The notes: generated by a model from the letters alone, not told the origin. 64,000 nt of DNA from Heterobasidion occidentale (GCA_039111635.1 JBCAQO010000012.1:1054001-1118000), one strand, 5' to 3'; shown: positions 31,753 through 43,951, counted from the stretch's first letter. Numbers and translations are program-made.

Positions 31753-34388
31753 TCATCCTGCATGTCTACTTCTTTTAGACTTGTTTATAGTTCCAGATCT
31801 TTCTAACATAGTTTTTAATCCCCTAATAATCTGCACAATCTCATCTAAAAACCTATTAGCATATGTATCTGTTTTATAAAGGAATATTGAACATACTAGC
31901 TAGTGTAGGATTTTCTGCTTCAAACTCATATCGTTTATTACCACCATCACGATGCACAATAAAGCGGAAGGATGATGATGACTTTGCAGATTGTTGGCAA
32001 GCTATGATACTGTTGATATGATATGATGAAGTTTTACCACTCTCAAACACCGCTTTCGCTTTGTTCGAGGAAGGCATAATCTATAATGGGATAACATTGA
32101 TATCATGGCGATGCTCGATAATAATAGTGGGCCTACGTGAATATATGCCCCATCAATCGCGAGGGTTCTCTCGTGTCGACCAACAAGCATGGGCATCTTT
32201 CGGTAAACTGTATATTTCTATATACAACTCATGAATCAGTGTTTGCTCCCTCGGAGAGTATCAAGGCGAGGCAAACCTTATATGCCGATGTATAGTCACC
32301 AGCAAGACTGTACTGTGCTTCTGGAACATCAGACATGCTCTTGAAGATCGATGCTGAGGTGAAAATTTTAGTCGCTTATATCTCTGTTCATTGTTGAGGA
32401 CTTACCATTAGGATCCGTTGTTTTGCCAGTCATCCTTCCGACATCAACTCCTAGTCGAGGTAACATAGATCTCTTCACTAGCATCAAATCGGATTTGCCT
32501 TGAAGACTGGCGACGGTGCGATCCAAAGGGATGAGGATGCTCATATCACCCAGTAGAAGTGCATACTCCTTTGCATTCTGCAATTTTCGCTTCCGGCAAA
32601 CCATTTCGAGTGCCTCTTGCATGTACATAGTCGCCGATCTGAACGATCATTGACATAAGTCTCAAGGATGATGATCGGCAGTGAACGTACACAGGAATGG
32701 TGGTGGAGATGTGGACCGCATCGGCTGTGTCTAAAACACGGATCCTGAGGAACATCTGAGGGCCGTAGCTAGGCGAGGGGCCCAACGAAGAGGAGAACAG
32801 GGAGTTCCCGAGGGTTGATCCAAGAATGGCACTGGTGGCAGGACCAGATGAGCCTGGTATTGTTAGACCAGCGACGGTCAGGCCCTCGGGCTTTTTGACT
32901 TTGGTTGCAACACGAGATGGACTGCGCTGTATCTTGCTTTCGAGGACCTTGTTCTGCTGTACTGTATATGGCAATCCAGAGCCCGATCAACAGAAGAACA
33001 CATAGACATCAAACAGACTTACTTTGAATAGACGTCGCTTCTAGTACAGCATAAACATCAAAATTGAACTTTGAGATTTTTCCCGTCCGATCAGGCGCTG
33101 TGAACAAGTCTAAACACGACTTCTATGTTGCGATAGAATGAGTACTTACGAGGAAAATCTTCGTCCACTTCACCATCATCCTCTGCGATTCGCAGAACCC
33201 AGCCCACAGCACTCAGTGTGTCGTCGGAGTCATCCTTTTCACCTAGTCTTGGTTGCCAATCCTCTTCCCAATAGTTCCACAACGCGAAACCTAGGACCTC
33301 CTCCATCGTGGCATCCTTTCTCACATTCAGCTCCATTGGCTTCCCTGCAGGCTCCCGTGCATGGGGAAAGAATATTGTGATGGTGGTCGCCGCAGAAGTG
33401 GGCACGCCTCGCCCAGAAATTGAAGAATAAAGATCAGAGAAGGGATTCGTTGTGTTGGAGGAAGCAAGGAAAGAGCTGAGCGCGGATTTTGCGGGACGAT
33501 TAAGGACGATCTCTTGTCGGGCAAAAAGGTCATCATGAGATGAGTCAGCAGCGACTGGCGCGATATCCCCAGGATTTTCAGTACTTCGGTCGTCAGAAGA
33601 TTCTTCTGTCTTCACAGGAGGTGGAGTGACCATTTCGAAATATGAATCAATAGGCTTCTCGCTTTGGAATGGGGACGCATCGGATGACATGCCCTCGATC
33701 GTTGAACCTTCATTGACGGGACTCAGATGGGAATGTCTATTCACGAAGATGTTCAGAAAGAAGAGTATGGCATAAAGGTCCCACTTACGTATCAAATTCA
33801 TCCCCATCCATATCGATACTGTTGTCGATATCACCGACGTCGTCAAAATCGTCTTCATCATCGGCAGTAGATAAATCTTCCTCTCCATCGGAGGACAACG
33901 ACCCTAGCTGAGAGCTGGTGCCGCCGCCAGCTTCCTTGGGCGGATCGTCATTGCGCTCCTCATCACGCTTAGCGTAGCGTGTCGACCGCCGCGCCGAGCC
34001 AGACCTGCGATCACCGGTTCTCATCCCCATGAATCCCGTTCGTGAAGGCCCTAAGATGGTTTGGCTATATTTCAAACCAGTTGCACCAGGAAACCCAGAG
34101 GCGTGTCGAATGCGAGTGCCGTCGGCTTCATCTTCAGACAGAGGGGGACTTGACGGTGCAGATAGTTCCGGCCATCGATCGACATCAGCAAAAGAGGCGG
34201 CGACGATATATGGGTTGGAGGAGAAGGATGGGTTCAAGGAGATGAGGCGGGGCCCATAAGGATCGTCGACGTTGCGGAGGTAATTTAAACGAAGGCTATG
34301 GACTAGGAACCTAGAGGATATGATGTTTATTGAACAGGAACTTATAAGAGATGATGAAGCCGTACTCAGGGTCACTCAGCAGCGACAT
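31753..34388 (-). CDS. Sin1/Avo1-type subunit of TOR complex 2
   Basis: Ten exons: 34388-34366, 34310-33789, 33736-33150, 33097-33023, 32961-32691, 32638-32406, 32353-32277, 32217-32137, 32080-31897, 31844-31753. The introns are 52-61 nt with GT-AG ends, and the sum is 2145 nt (714 aa). The N-terminus SDPEFLVHSLRLNYLRN is typical of Sin1 and needs intron 1. An acidic linker follows, then the CRIM domain at about residues 300-400 (RKDATMEEVLGFALWNYWEE, AEDDGEVDEDFPP, DRTGKISKF), which in this family binds substrates of the complex. A Ras-binding-like segment lies at about 455-575. The C-terminal PH domain is at about 595-705 (IHIMPSSNKAKAVFESGKTS, SFRFIVHRDGGNKRY). Sin1 is needed for TORC2 integrity at the plasma membrane and for phosphorylation of AGC kinases. 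The gene lies next to the transposon nest but its frame is intact. Confidence 0.93.
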
Positions 34389-34812
34389 GGCTATTGGTGA
34401 ATCTGGTATACCGTAGACTCAGTGCGAGCGCATTTGAGTAGTATTTAAGTGCATACGTTCGACCAGTGTTCGACCTCGTTCGACGCAATGCGGGGAAAAG
34501 ATTCCCACGACCAGGAAATTGAATATTGAATCATCGCGCAGATCCCTTGCATGAACGGTCGAAAATGCTCTCCAAACATTCATGAAGATGAATGCCTAGC
34601 AGCTTACGTTGACGAACAAAACATAGTAAGGTCTTGTGTATCACACATTATTCGAATCATCGGCGATAAACAGTTCTTACGCACAAGTCCTGAGCCGAAA
34701 AAGAAAATAATGGGCCTACCAAATAGAAAGGCTGCAGATGGTGAAAGGAGTGCAACGTATATCTCATCAAGTAGAAATTATTGGACTGGACATGCGTGGG
34801 CATCTAATAAAA
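34389..34812. other. Spacer between Sin1 promoter side and uL16m 3' end
   Basis: 424 bp holding the upstream region of the Sin1 gene and the 3' flank of the uL16m gene, both on the minus strand. A frame on the plus strand (34551-34835) has no recognisable feature. Confidence 0.5.
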
Positions 34813-35626
34813 TTATGCCACATCAACGGTCCTAGCTCCTGCCGGCGATTCTTCTACTGTTGTGTTTTCTGGCGTAATGAGAAGATTACCTAGCCGGGGG
34901 AGTGCACTGCGGTCGATGAATTCCATCAAGGTAGGCAGCTTGTTGGCAGCCTGGCGAAGAGCTAGCGAGGGATCTGATTGAGAGCTAGACACGAGGGGGA
35001 TATCCTGAAGCACATACCGTCACGGGCTAACTCTTCACGAATAGGGGCACCTCCGATCTCAAAGAGGACACGACCAGTTGGAACACTATTGGTACGTCAG
35101 TCTATTAGAAACAGCATATCTGCGTGTCCAACGCACCGGGTTGCCCAGAACTCGAAGGTGCCTTTACCTTTTCCCATACGAGTTTCATTTCCCTACACAC
35201 ATAAGCATAAGCAAGACCCAAACTCATATATACGAGTGTCTAATGTGTTCATACCTTGATGCACACTGGAATATCCGGAAACACTCGCATGTATACCTTG
35301 GAACCCTTGACAGGTTTGATCTTCCTTTTGATCACCTCTTCCGCCGTGGTCAACTGCTTTGCAGTAATTCGCACCCCTTGGCCCTTTATTCTTATCCCCC
35401 AGTCTCCATATGCTAGCGTCGTTCCTTTCGTCGATCCTCCGATAGGGATGGGAATCGTGCCCTTGTGCCGCTTGATATGTGTCACGCGTCGCGGTGCCAG
35501 TTGGGATCGGAAACGAGCAAAAGAATTAACACAGGTCAAGGCAGGCGCCTGCAGCCTGAGGCCCACAGTGCTGAGGAGAGGTCTGCAAGCGGAAAGCAGA
35601 GCGCGAGAAGAGGAAAGGGAGAACAT
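34813..35626 (-). CDS. mrpl16: Mitochondrial ribosomal protein uL16m (MRPL16)
   Basis: Four exons, 35626-35255, 35192-35137, 35085-35018, 34973-34813, with introns of 62, 51 and 44 nt, give 218 aa. The N-terminal 45 residues are rich in Ser, Arg and Ala with few acids, as in a mitochondrial targeting sequence. The body matches the L16/L10e fold: RRVTHIKRHKGTIPIPIGGS, GIRIKGQGVRITAKQLTTAE, VYMRVFPDIPVCIKGNETRM, GKGKGTFEFWATRVPTGRVL, FEIGGAPIREELARD. The exon joins at VCIK|GNETRM, WATR|VPTG and ARD|PSLAL restore family sequence exactly. uL16 organises the A-site tRNA region of the large subunit. The ATG is followed by a good presequence and lies 119 bp from the divergent Prp3 ATG. Confidence 0.93.
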
Positions 35627-35745
35627 ACCGGAACAGTGCTTATGTCATCACTGCCGCTCCTTGTTCATGGGGTTCGATCTCCGCTCCTTGTAGCAGGCAC
35701 TCGCTACAGCTCGCTACCGACAACGGTGACGACGACGAGTGCACC
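35627..35745. promoter_or_regulatory. Shared divergent promoter of uL16m and Prp3
   Basis: Only 119 bp separate the two start codons, so the genes must share control DNA. No TATA box is evident. The region carries repeated GCTCCTTG/CTCGCTAC-like words and GACGACGA just before the Prp3 ATG. Confidence 0.55.
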
Positions 35746-38069
35746 ATGAGCGATAGGAAACGGCCTTTAGAAGGCGGTTCAGATGCTTCTGCAGCTAAAC
35801 GGACTCGAAGGTATGTGTCTTCATCAGATTAGCTGTGGCTATATTCCACTCACTCCTCTCTCCAGCAATGCTGCAGTGAGTACATTCCTTTCGCGTTGAA
35901 GGTGAATAGCCCCCCACAATTCTTCTGACTTTTCTCTATAACCTTTTTTCATTCCCAGACACCCAGTCATGAAACAAATTCTACGGCAGAAGTGAGTCTT
36001 TCTCCAAGATGTTCCTTGTGTTCAATGTGAATTCTAAGACGACCGGCAGCTATCCCAAGCTGCCTTGATCGCGCAGAAGAAGGCAGAGGTTCAAGCGAAG
36101 CTTGCCGCCATGCAAAAAAAAGCTGCGGGCTCTGTTCTGAAAACTCCTACTCCCTCTGTCACACCCGCATCTGCCACGCCGACCCCACGACTGGCAGCAT
36201 CAACCAGTCAATCGCCGTCGCCGTCTGTCACAGATGATTTAGCAAGAAAGGTCGCGGAGGCTCGAAGGAAGGTTGCCGAAGCGCAGAGCAAACTTGCCAT
36301 CAAGGACAACCCTTACATGGTGCGTACCTGCTTCCCGTCCCAGATATGACTCGTCTAAATGGCTTGGGCCTTGCCCACGTCCGCAGTCAATGCCTCAGAC
36401 AGGAAAGAAGAACAAGCCTGTTGAGCCCGCACAACAAGGGGCTGGCCTCAAAATGACCGCTCATCCGCTTCTCCTCGACGTTACCCCAACCGTGCCGCAG
36501 TCCAAAAAGGATAGGTACAAGCCTATGCAACCCAAGTTCCCATCGATGAAAGCCAACGCGCGCAACGTGCCGACACCCCCTCCCGTTGCTCCTACCCCTC
36601 CTCCCAAAGAGAATCCTTATGCTGCTGCAGCCTCGTCGGCGGGGGATAGCGGATTCGAGGGCGCGCCGCGTGAACGCGTAGGACGATCAATGAAGTTCAA
36701 CCCCAAGGGCAAGTACGTCGCCCTAGCGAATCAACAAAGGCAAGAGGCACAGCTGGAAGCACTGAAGCAACGAATTGCACAGAGCGCGCGCAAGGCAGGT
36801 CTGGATTCTGAATTCGACACGTTGGAGAAGCATATTCGCGTACGCCGTCTCTTGTCTAGAATGCACCCACCTCTTTGACCCCGTTTGCAGCGCGAGCCTC
36901 CGCCCGATGCAGAATGGTGGGACGTTGCCCTTTTGCCCAACAAGACCTACGATGACCTCGTCAATTTGGACCCTTCACTCTTGAATATACGGAACCAGCA
37001 TTCACCCATCAACATCTACATTCAGCATCCTATCCCTATCGTCGCTCCGAGCGAGAAGAACACACCTGCGGTGAAGCCACTCATGTTGACGAAGAAGGTT
37101 TGTCTCGTTTACCATAACGCCATCTCAATATCTTATTCGTACTCTTTCAACTTTTTCAGGAGCAAAAGAAGATGCGCAAGCAACGCCGTCAGGCTGAACT
37201 ACAAGATAAGCGGGACCGCATCCGCATGGGTCTCATTCCTCCTGACCCACCCAAAGGTCTGTCTGCCCCCTACTGCAGCTTTGATACGATGGCTGACACG
37301 TCTACATAGTTCGCCTTGCGAATCTGATGAAGGTCCTCACCTCAGATGCCGTGCAAGATCCAACTCGTGTCGAGGCGCGGGTGAGGCGTGAAGTTGCAAT
37401 ACGAAAGCATGGACACGAAAAAATGAATGCGGAGCGCAAGTTAACCGATGACCAGAGGCGCGAGAAAGTTGAGACGAAGAAAGTTGAGGAAGAGAAGAAG
37501 GGTATCTATGCTGCTGTATTCAAGTGCGCCTGTTTCCCTCTCGTTCACTGTTATGCCTATACCGTGCTTAATTTGCGTTATATAGGATAAAGACTCTCTC
37601 GGATCCAGCACATCGCTTCAAAGTGCGCAAGAATGCAGAACAAATGAACCTCACGGGTATCGCAATCTTTAATCCGTCGTTCTCGTTAGTATACGTCGAG
37701 GGTGCAGCCAAGTTCATTCGGATGTATCAGCGGCTGATGCTTCACCGCATCGCATGGACGGAAGCTGCCCGTGCGCGAGGCGAAGAGGATGTTGTTCTCG
37801 ACATCCCTGAGGGACAGATACCTGACGCTGTTGAGAACGCTGGCAAAGGGAAGGGCAAGGCAGACGATGGGACACAGATCGGGGAGGTGTCTCTTGAAGA
37901 CAACCGTTGCGATATGGTATGGGAGGGGCAGTTGCGTGACCGTGCATTCACAAACTTCAGACCGAAGAGCTGTCCGACGGATGGAGCGGCTAGAGAGGCG
38001 CTAGGTCTGAAAATGGCGGGCTACTGGGATATGGCGAAGAATTGGAAGCCAGATGATGAGTTCTTTTGA
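35746..38069 (+). CDS. prp3: U4/U6 small nuclear ribonucleoprotein Prp3
   Basis: Nine exons: 35746-35810, 35866-35875, 35959-35991, 36050-36319, 36387-36839, 36891-37097, 37160-37256, 37310-37523, 37586-38069, giving 610 aa. Exon 2 is only 10 nt, and without it the frame runs into a stop in exon 4. The N-terminal part has a helical KKAEVQAKLAAMQKK stretch and DNPYM. The PRP3 domain spans about residues 250-465 (REPPPDAEWWDVALLPNKTY, IYIQHPIPI, LMLTKKEQKKMRKQRRQAE, GLIPPDPPKVRLANLMKVL). The C-terminal DUF1115 domain follows (FKVRKNAEQMNLTGIAIFNP, VYVEGAAKFIRMYQRLMLHR). Prp3 holds the U4/U6 duplex in the tri-snRNP before spliceosome activation. It lacks a clear N-terminal PWI domain, as in other short fungal forms. 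Confidence 0.94.
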
Positions 38070-38488
38070 TACAAAGGTGTGCGATTGTACTTAGTGTTCC
38101 CTGGTTGCAGAGGATTAGCATCAATTGTTCTCCGTTAACCTGCCTGATATGAAAATAGTTTGCAAGCCTCGGAATTGACGTTTTTTGATTCTCAAAATAT
38201 CAAAATAAAATGTGTTTCTTAGTGACCGATAATAGCAGGTGTCGACCAGATGACATTCTAACACTGCGCTTGGGGTTTTTTTTCCATTAAAATCCTGCGG
38301 AAAGACGGTAGAAAAGAACAAGTATTTCACCCAATGTCATCAATTTATCACCACTTATCTGACAAACTTGCAAGAATTGAAAAGGCTTTACCTTTTTCTA
38401 AGGAGCTTTACGTAATAATCTCTCGAAAACCCCCAAGCGCTGTGTGCACTGTATTAACGACTGTCCACTCTTCCACGCGACCTTCATC
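38070..38488. other. Spacer 3' of Prp3
   Basis: 419 bp. AT-rich in the middle (AAAATAGTTT, ATCAAAATAAAATG), consistent with the Prp3 3' end and the promoter of the next gene. No gene seen. Confidence 0.5.
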
Positions 38489-39155
38489 ATGGTCCTTAAT
38501 CTCTACCCATGGACGCGACATTCGACAAGAGTAGCTCTTGACGTTGTCCGGAACGTCCTCCGCTCAAATTCCAAACCCATGACTACGCAGGATATCTACA
38601 ACCAGGCCATACAGCAGAAGGTGGCCGATGCGGAGAGCACTACGGGGATCCTCAAAGACATGAGAATTCCTCAGCCTCCCCACCCTGAGCATCCAATACG
38701 CTCTATGAGGTATGTCGCACTCCTTTGTCCTGCAAACCAGTGCGTGACACGATTCATTATGCAGATTTCTGAAGCGGACTATTCTTCCAGACCTTGTCAA
38801 GCTGAAAGAGGTCGAGAAGATCCACACTCTGCGTGAGTTGTCCTCCGAAGAGGTTGAACAACGACTCGCATCCATGACCAAGGCGCAGCGCGCGCACGCC
38901 ACGAGCAACTCGCTCACATCTACGATGGACACCTGGCTATGGCAGATCAAGGCACACAAGCCCACGGAGCAGGAGCAGGAGGTCGAAAAGAAAGAAGTGT
39001 ATGGAAAGGAAGTCGGGGTAGGCGAGGATTGGGATCACCTGAACCGACGAAGGCAGCGTGCACGAGAGGGCAAGGTTGGGAGGGATGTCAGATGGATGCG
39101 GACGCTGCAGCGGGCACGAGAAGGGGCCTCGTCGGATGTTCCCACTTCTGCATAG
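38489..39155 (+). CDS. Conserved-looking protein of 203 aa, function unknown
   Basis: Two exons, 38489-38709 and 38765-39155, with a 55-nt intron (AG|GTATGT ... TTATGCAG|A); the join restores the frame as RSMRFLKRTILPDLVKLK. The start ATG follows CATC. Residues 14-45 (RVALDVVRNVLRSNSKPMTT, then QDIYNQAIQQ) have the pattern of a small helix-turn-helix module of the HARE-HTH or winged-helix sort; this is weak. The middle (PPHPEHPIRSMRFLKR) and a charged, helical C-terminus rich in Lys, Glu and Arg look like a real protein. There is no signal peptide or membrane segment. It might be a mitochondrial or nuclear factor; I do not recognise the family. Confidence 0.7.
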
Positions 39156-39381
39156 GCCGCGAGATAGGTAGTCTCATTTCCGTCCTACCTAGCGACCATG
39201 AGGACTTTGTTATTTCTGCACCGCCCCGGCCCCAGACTGGCATCTACGCAGAATTCGCGCGCGAGACTCTGCGAGACTCAATTTCTGAAGGTCCCGTCGG
39301 TGGTCACACGTGTGACTTCTGGCAAGTCACAATAGCGTCACGCCTGAGCGCTGCGCTCATCGCCCTTTGTGCTTGACCACG

Positions 39382-42173
39382 ATGAACAAATCCCGCCGCT
39401 CCCGCTCCTCCTCCATCGCAAACTCGTCGAATATCACTAACAATGTCGCTGTTCATCATAAACCAAGATCCCAGCGATCTCTTCCTCCAGCCCAACCCTT
39501 CAACCCCAGTCCACAACCCGCATCATCAGTCGTGACCTCCAAACCCTCGCCTGCGGTGGGCATGTCACCCGCTTTACGATATCAACAGAATCTCAAGGTC
39601 CTTCGTCGTCATGACCCATCCATTGTCTCTATTTTTGATCAATTCAGTCATGTGTGCTTGTATCATCACAATGGCACAAAGTGGGAGAAAAAAGGCTATG
39701 AGGGTAGTATGTTCCTCTTTGAACGGTGCGTCTCTTCCTTGCGGTCTTCTTCACCCACAGTCTCTGCGTGATCCTATTTCTGGTCATCTGCATAACTCCT
39801 CCAGTCGAAGAGCCACGGCTTCTCTCTTTATATTGATATCATCTCGTCAGTGTCCATTGCTCCTTCCACGCTCAAACTTTTTGTCCTCAGAAATGCCTAC
39901 CCACCATATGGCTTCTATATCCTAAATCGCATGGGCATGGAAGACTATGTTCATCTTATGTATCCGGAAGACGATGTTGAAACACACAGTGAATACCTTA
40001 TGTATCGCTCCTATCCCGATTTCACCACCAAGCGTCAAGCTATGGCGCGTCCCCACCCTGCCTCTCTTCCATCCTCAAACAGCTCCCCAGAAATTGCTGC
40101 ACCATCTACGACTCCAATGACCGCACGACCCACTGGCACACCCTCAGACTATGCCGATGCACATGGCCGCGAGCCTTCTCCCACCGATATACTCACAAAT
40201 TGGCAAGTCCTACTTGCTAAAAACCCTGACAAGGGCCAGACGGAAACCGTTGGGCTATGGATGTTTGTGACCGGCTCACGCGAACCGATGAAGGAAGTCA
40301 TGAAGCGGTAAATACCTCGTCTCACCCGATGCATTTCGAATCACTGGTCCGAGCTCAATCTGAATTAGGTTGCATCTGTACATCCGCAAGATGAACTCAT
40401 ATCCGGAGGAGTTTAGGTACGGGCCTGATCGGCCACCACCGCCTGATTCTAGGTCAAATGGCGGCTCCTCAATCACCTCGGGAACGGGCAGCGAACGCGC
40501 ATATCTCTCATCTTCAGCTTTCGCTACCTCGGCTCAGCCTCTTACAGCCCCTATCGGCGAACCTAGCGCGAACGGGCCCGCTTTTGGCAATAACATGTCA
40601 GAGGTTGATAAGCTGTTTTCCAAACTGGTTCCTTCCTCCATGTCGATATCCTCTTCCCTTACCTCTACTACTCCTGCGCCATCCGGTAAAGTGACACTCT
40701 CTGATCTTTTTGCATCTGCTTCTCCACTTCCCAAACCCGCAACACAGTCTTCAATCACATCGCCCCCTCCATCCATCTCCACATCGTCCACGAAAGGACT
40801 TGCTCTTCTGGACTCTATATTTGCCTCCGCATCCTCGCAACCTGTCCACGACTCTTCAGCATCCCCCTTCCCCGCTCCCCCTTCAGCACCTCCCTCGACC
40901 AAACTATCTTATGCCGAAGCTCAATTCCAATCACACTACCCTTCCGAGTCTTCCCGTGGTCAATCCCTGCCTGCGCAGTACGAAATTCACTCACCCAAGC
41001 CGACGAGTAGTGCCTTACCCCAAATTCTCACTCAAGACGTTATCTCCTCCCTCCTCGGCCTCCCTATGCAGCAATCCCCTACTTCTCGCACATCATCTGC
41101 CACTTCTTCTCGTCACTCTGGTTCTCAAAATCGCTATGAAGGTGATGTAGAAAGCAGTGACGACGTACAATCCAATGCGTCTGGTGCGGAATACTCCGAG
41201 TCCAGTACCGTGTTCAATAGTGAAGATGGCCGGCCTTCCCTCTCGCTTCCCAATGGCCATCACAACGAGTCCGGGCATGTCCTTGGAGACGTTACTCCGC
41301 GCCCCACTCTCATCCGTATAGGCGGTGGTGACACGACGCCTCTTGCCGAACGCGCGGCATCGCCGCGCTCGGGTCAATTCTCCCCGCCTTCTTCCATTGC
41401 AGCTTCAAGCTCTAACTCGACAGTTGTGGGTGTCTCTGCCCGCCTCCCTACCTCTTCTTCCAGCAACCCCTCCGTCACGAACATGAATGCGAACGTCAAT
41501 GGCAATGGCAATGGTGCAAAACCTACTCCGCATCCACTCATTCCCTTCCAGTCTGACTCTACTTTGTGGCCTTATCCTCGTGCACCACTCGACGATCGGG
41601 AAGGCTCATATGATGGGGATGTCGTGGAGCTCGATTTCGCGGATACAAGCGCTCTGAGCGATATGGATGTGTTTGATCGGCGCCAGAAGGAACGGGAAGC
41701 CAATGGGAGAGGAAAGGGAAAACGAAAGGGCAGGAAAGAGCGGGAACGCGACAACGAGCGAGAGCGGGCTGAGATTGAAAGGAGCTGGGACGTTCCAGGG
41801 GGGGTGAATTCCACGCCCGCTCCTCTTCCTGCGCCCGAGCCCGTACCCGAGAGCCGTGCGAACGGAGTGAAGGAGAACGGTAAGGGCAAGGGCAAAGAAA
41901 AGAAGACTGTGAACGGCACCAGTGTGTCTGTGAACGGATCAGTTGATCATGGCACCGCGAGAGATGCGATCCTGACTGCGGTCAATGGCAAAGCAGTTCA
42001 GACTCAGCTGGGGAAAGTGAACTTTGTGCAGGAAATCTTGACTATGATCCATGTGAGTCCTGGTTCCTCTTTGACGTTGACACAATTTCTAAGCGTGGCT
42101 GCGGTACAACCCTTAGACGGACAAAGCGTTCGTAGATTCGCTGTGGACAGAATATCTCCGCAGGACGTCGTGA
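39382..42173 (+). CDS. dcp1: mRNA-decapping enzyme subunit Dcp1
   Basis: Four exons, 39382-39725, 39891-40307, 40369-42052, 42117-42173, give 833 aa. The EVH1-like domain opens with RYQQNLKVLRRHDPSIVSIF and reads through HVCLYHHNGTKWEKKGYEGS. It joins over a 165-nt intron as FLFER|NAYPPYGFYILNRMG, then runs to GLWMFVTGSREPMKEVMKRL after a 75-residue disordered insertion. A very long Ser/Pro-rich middle follows, with a basic stretch (GKGKRKGRKERERD). The last 30 residues (FVQEILTMIH|TDKAFVDSLW, TEYLRRTS) are the trimerisation domain and are only recovered by splicing 42052 to 42117. Dcp1 activates Dcp2 in cytoplasmic 5'-to-3' mRNA decay. The first intron is three times the usual length here. 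Confidence 0.93.
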
Positions 42174-42538
42174 AGATATCCGTTTGGTGGGTACTACATA
42201 TTTAATCAGAGGCTTGCAGCTGATGGGTATTTCAAGATTGGTGCTTTACGAGCAATCTGAGCTTCTCGTGGCTAGTTATATTTGTCCTCGCCGATGTGAG
42301 GCTCCACGCGATCATCTCTAGTCCAGCCAATAAAGTCAGGTTGTTCTGCATCGATGGTGTGTTTTGTCGAACCAATTCGAGCAAAATCTCCACAGTAAGT
42401 GTGCTTTGTGTGAGTGTACCATGCGAAATGATGCTTGAGTAAATCGCCGTCAAGTCGAGTCCAAAAATAGTATCCTGTGACAATGTCGTCATATATCTTC
42501 TCACTGTGCTCTTCCTTTGCCTTTGCTCTCTCACTACC
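42174..42538. other. Spacer between Dcp1 and GST genes
   Basis: 365 bp holding the Dcp1 3' end and the GST promoter. No gene or repeat seen. Confidence 0.45.
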
Positions 42539-43659
42539 ATGTCTGTTGCAAGCGATTCTGGTAAACAATATCATCTAGAATGCACGGGCCTCGCGTTGGA
42601 CACTGTCAAGAAACACAGCGCCAAGGAGGACATCACACTTTTTGGGAGCTGTTTTTGCCCGTTTGTCCAGCGAGTCTGGGTCTCTTTTGAGTTCCTCGGC
42701 ATTCCGTACCAGGTGAGTTTTATCTTGAAATCTCCTAGGAGACGTTCCTCACGATCTTATGTTGTTACAGTACTGTTGAGTAATTTCTACAAAGAGCCGC
42801 GTTTGATCACTCAATTGGATGTGCGTTCTCGTTAGACGAAGTCGACCCCTACAAAAAGCCCCAGGATCTCCTCGAAGTGTCCCCGAAGGGCCTGGTACCG
42901 GGCTTAAAACTCAACACATACGAGCCGCCGAGAGCCCTGAACGAAAGTACGGTAATCATGGAATATCTCGAAGAGTCTGTATCTCAACATCCTGCTCTTG
43001 TACTTCACCGAGCCTACCTTCGTTTTTAGTCTCGCCGCTCGCACCACGTCTTCCACCCTCCTTCCACCCTCCACGGACCCCTATGCTCGCGCTCTGGTTC
43101 GGCTCCAGGCCGACCATGTCAATCGAGTCCTGGTACCGGCATTCTATCGCTTCCTACAAGCTCAGGACGCTGCCACTCAAATTGAGACGGGCAAGAAACT
43201 CCATGCGACTCTTGAAGAGCTTGTGTCCCTCTTGGAACGCGCGGATAGGGAGACAGAGGCCGGATCAGGCCTCTGGAGGGAAGGGGGTACGCTTAACTGG
43301 ACGGATGTCATGGCCGGGCCATGTATGTTCTCTTGTCCTCACATCATTTTGACTATAGTAACATTTTGGCAATCAGGGTTGTTCCGCACGACCAACGTGC
43401 TCAAGCACTACCGGGCTTTCGAGCTTCCTGCAAGGCCTCGATTTGCCACGTGGCTTGATCGTATCTTCGAACATCCCGCATTCAAGAGCACCTGCAGCAC
43501 GGAACAATTGTATTTGGATAGTTATGAGAGGTAAGCATAAGATGGTCGAAGGCACGCTGCTGCATTTAATTTTTTTTTCCGTGCTGCAGGTATGCATATA
43601 ACCGTCCGAACACGAGTCAGGTTGCGAATGCGATCAACTCTGGCCAACCTCTACCTTGA
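42539..43659 (+). CDS. Omega-like glutathione S-transferase
   Basis: Six exons: 42539-42712, 42771-42774, 42836-42974, 43030-43322, 43377-43530, 43590-43659, giving 277 aa. Exon 2 has only four bases (TACT). It turns IPYQ|YY|EVDPYKKPQDLL into the usual family sequence, and the flanking introns are a normal 58 and 61 nt. The N-terminal thioredoxin-like domain has SCFCPFVQRVW, where Cys40 is the expected catalytic cysteine of Omega enzymes, the cis-Pro segment KGLVPGLKL and the glutathione-binding ESTVIMEYLED. The C-terminal helical domain follows (DPYARALVRLQADHVNRVLV). Such enzymes reduce or deglutathionylate substrates and are expanded in wood- and litter-decay fungi. No signal peptide, so cytosolic. 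Confidence 0.92.
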
Positions 43660-43951
43660 AAGCAGAGGAGACTAAATGACAAACATGTCTGGTTTACCGT
43701 GGGGTGTCTCCTGGAAGATGTATTTTAGCGTCTGTCTTTCTATTGCTCCGTGTGTGTGTGAGACTGCTGAGGTTATATGATTTGTCTTTCGTCTAATGAC
43801 AGTATCAATGCTCGTCCCCAAGCGCATACATATTTGGTTTGATAGTGCATTCTGCCTGAGTATCGCGTAGATTCGTCGAAGTATCTATTCAGTTTGAGCA
43901 CGTCCAGCTCCCGCATGCTGGGAACGTCTATAAAACCAATCTAATGTGAAT

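Noticed and set aside
34311..34341. 31-nt intron in the Sin1 5' end (donor at GTTCCT)
   Set aside because: A 55-nt intron with donor GTACGG (34365-34311) has normal length and gives the family sequence SDPEFLVHSLRL; the short one inserts seven odd residues.
42775..42835. Coding continuation after the GST microexon (frame with TACTGTTGA)
   Set aside because: It meets a stop at once; the family sequence resumes only after the acceptor at 42835.
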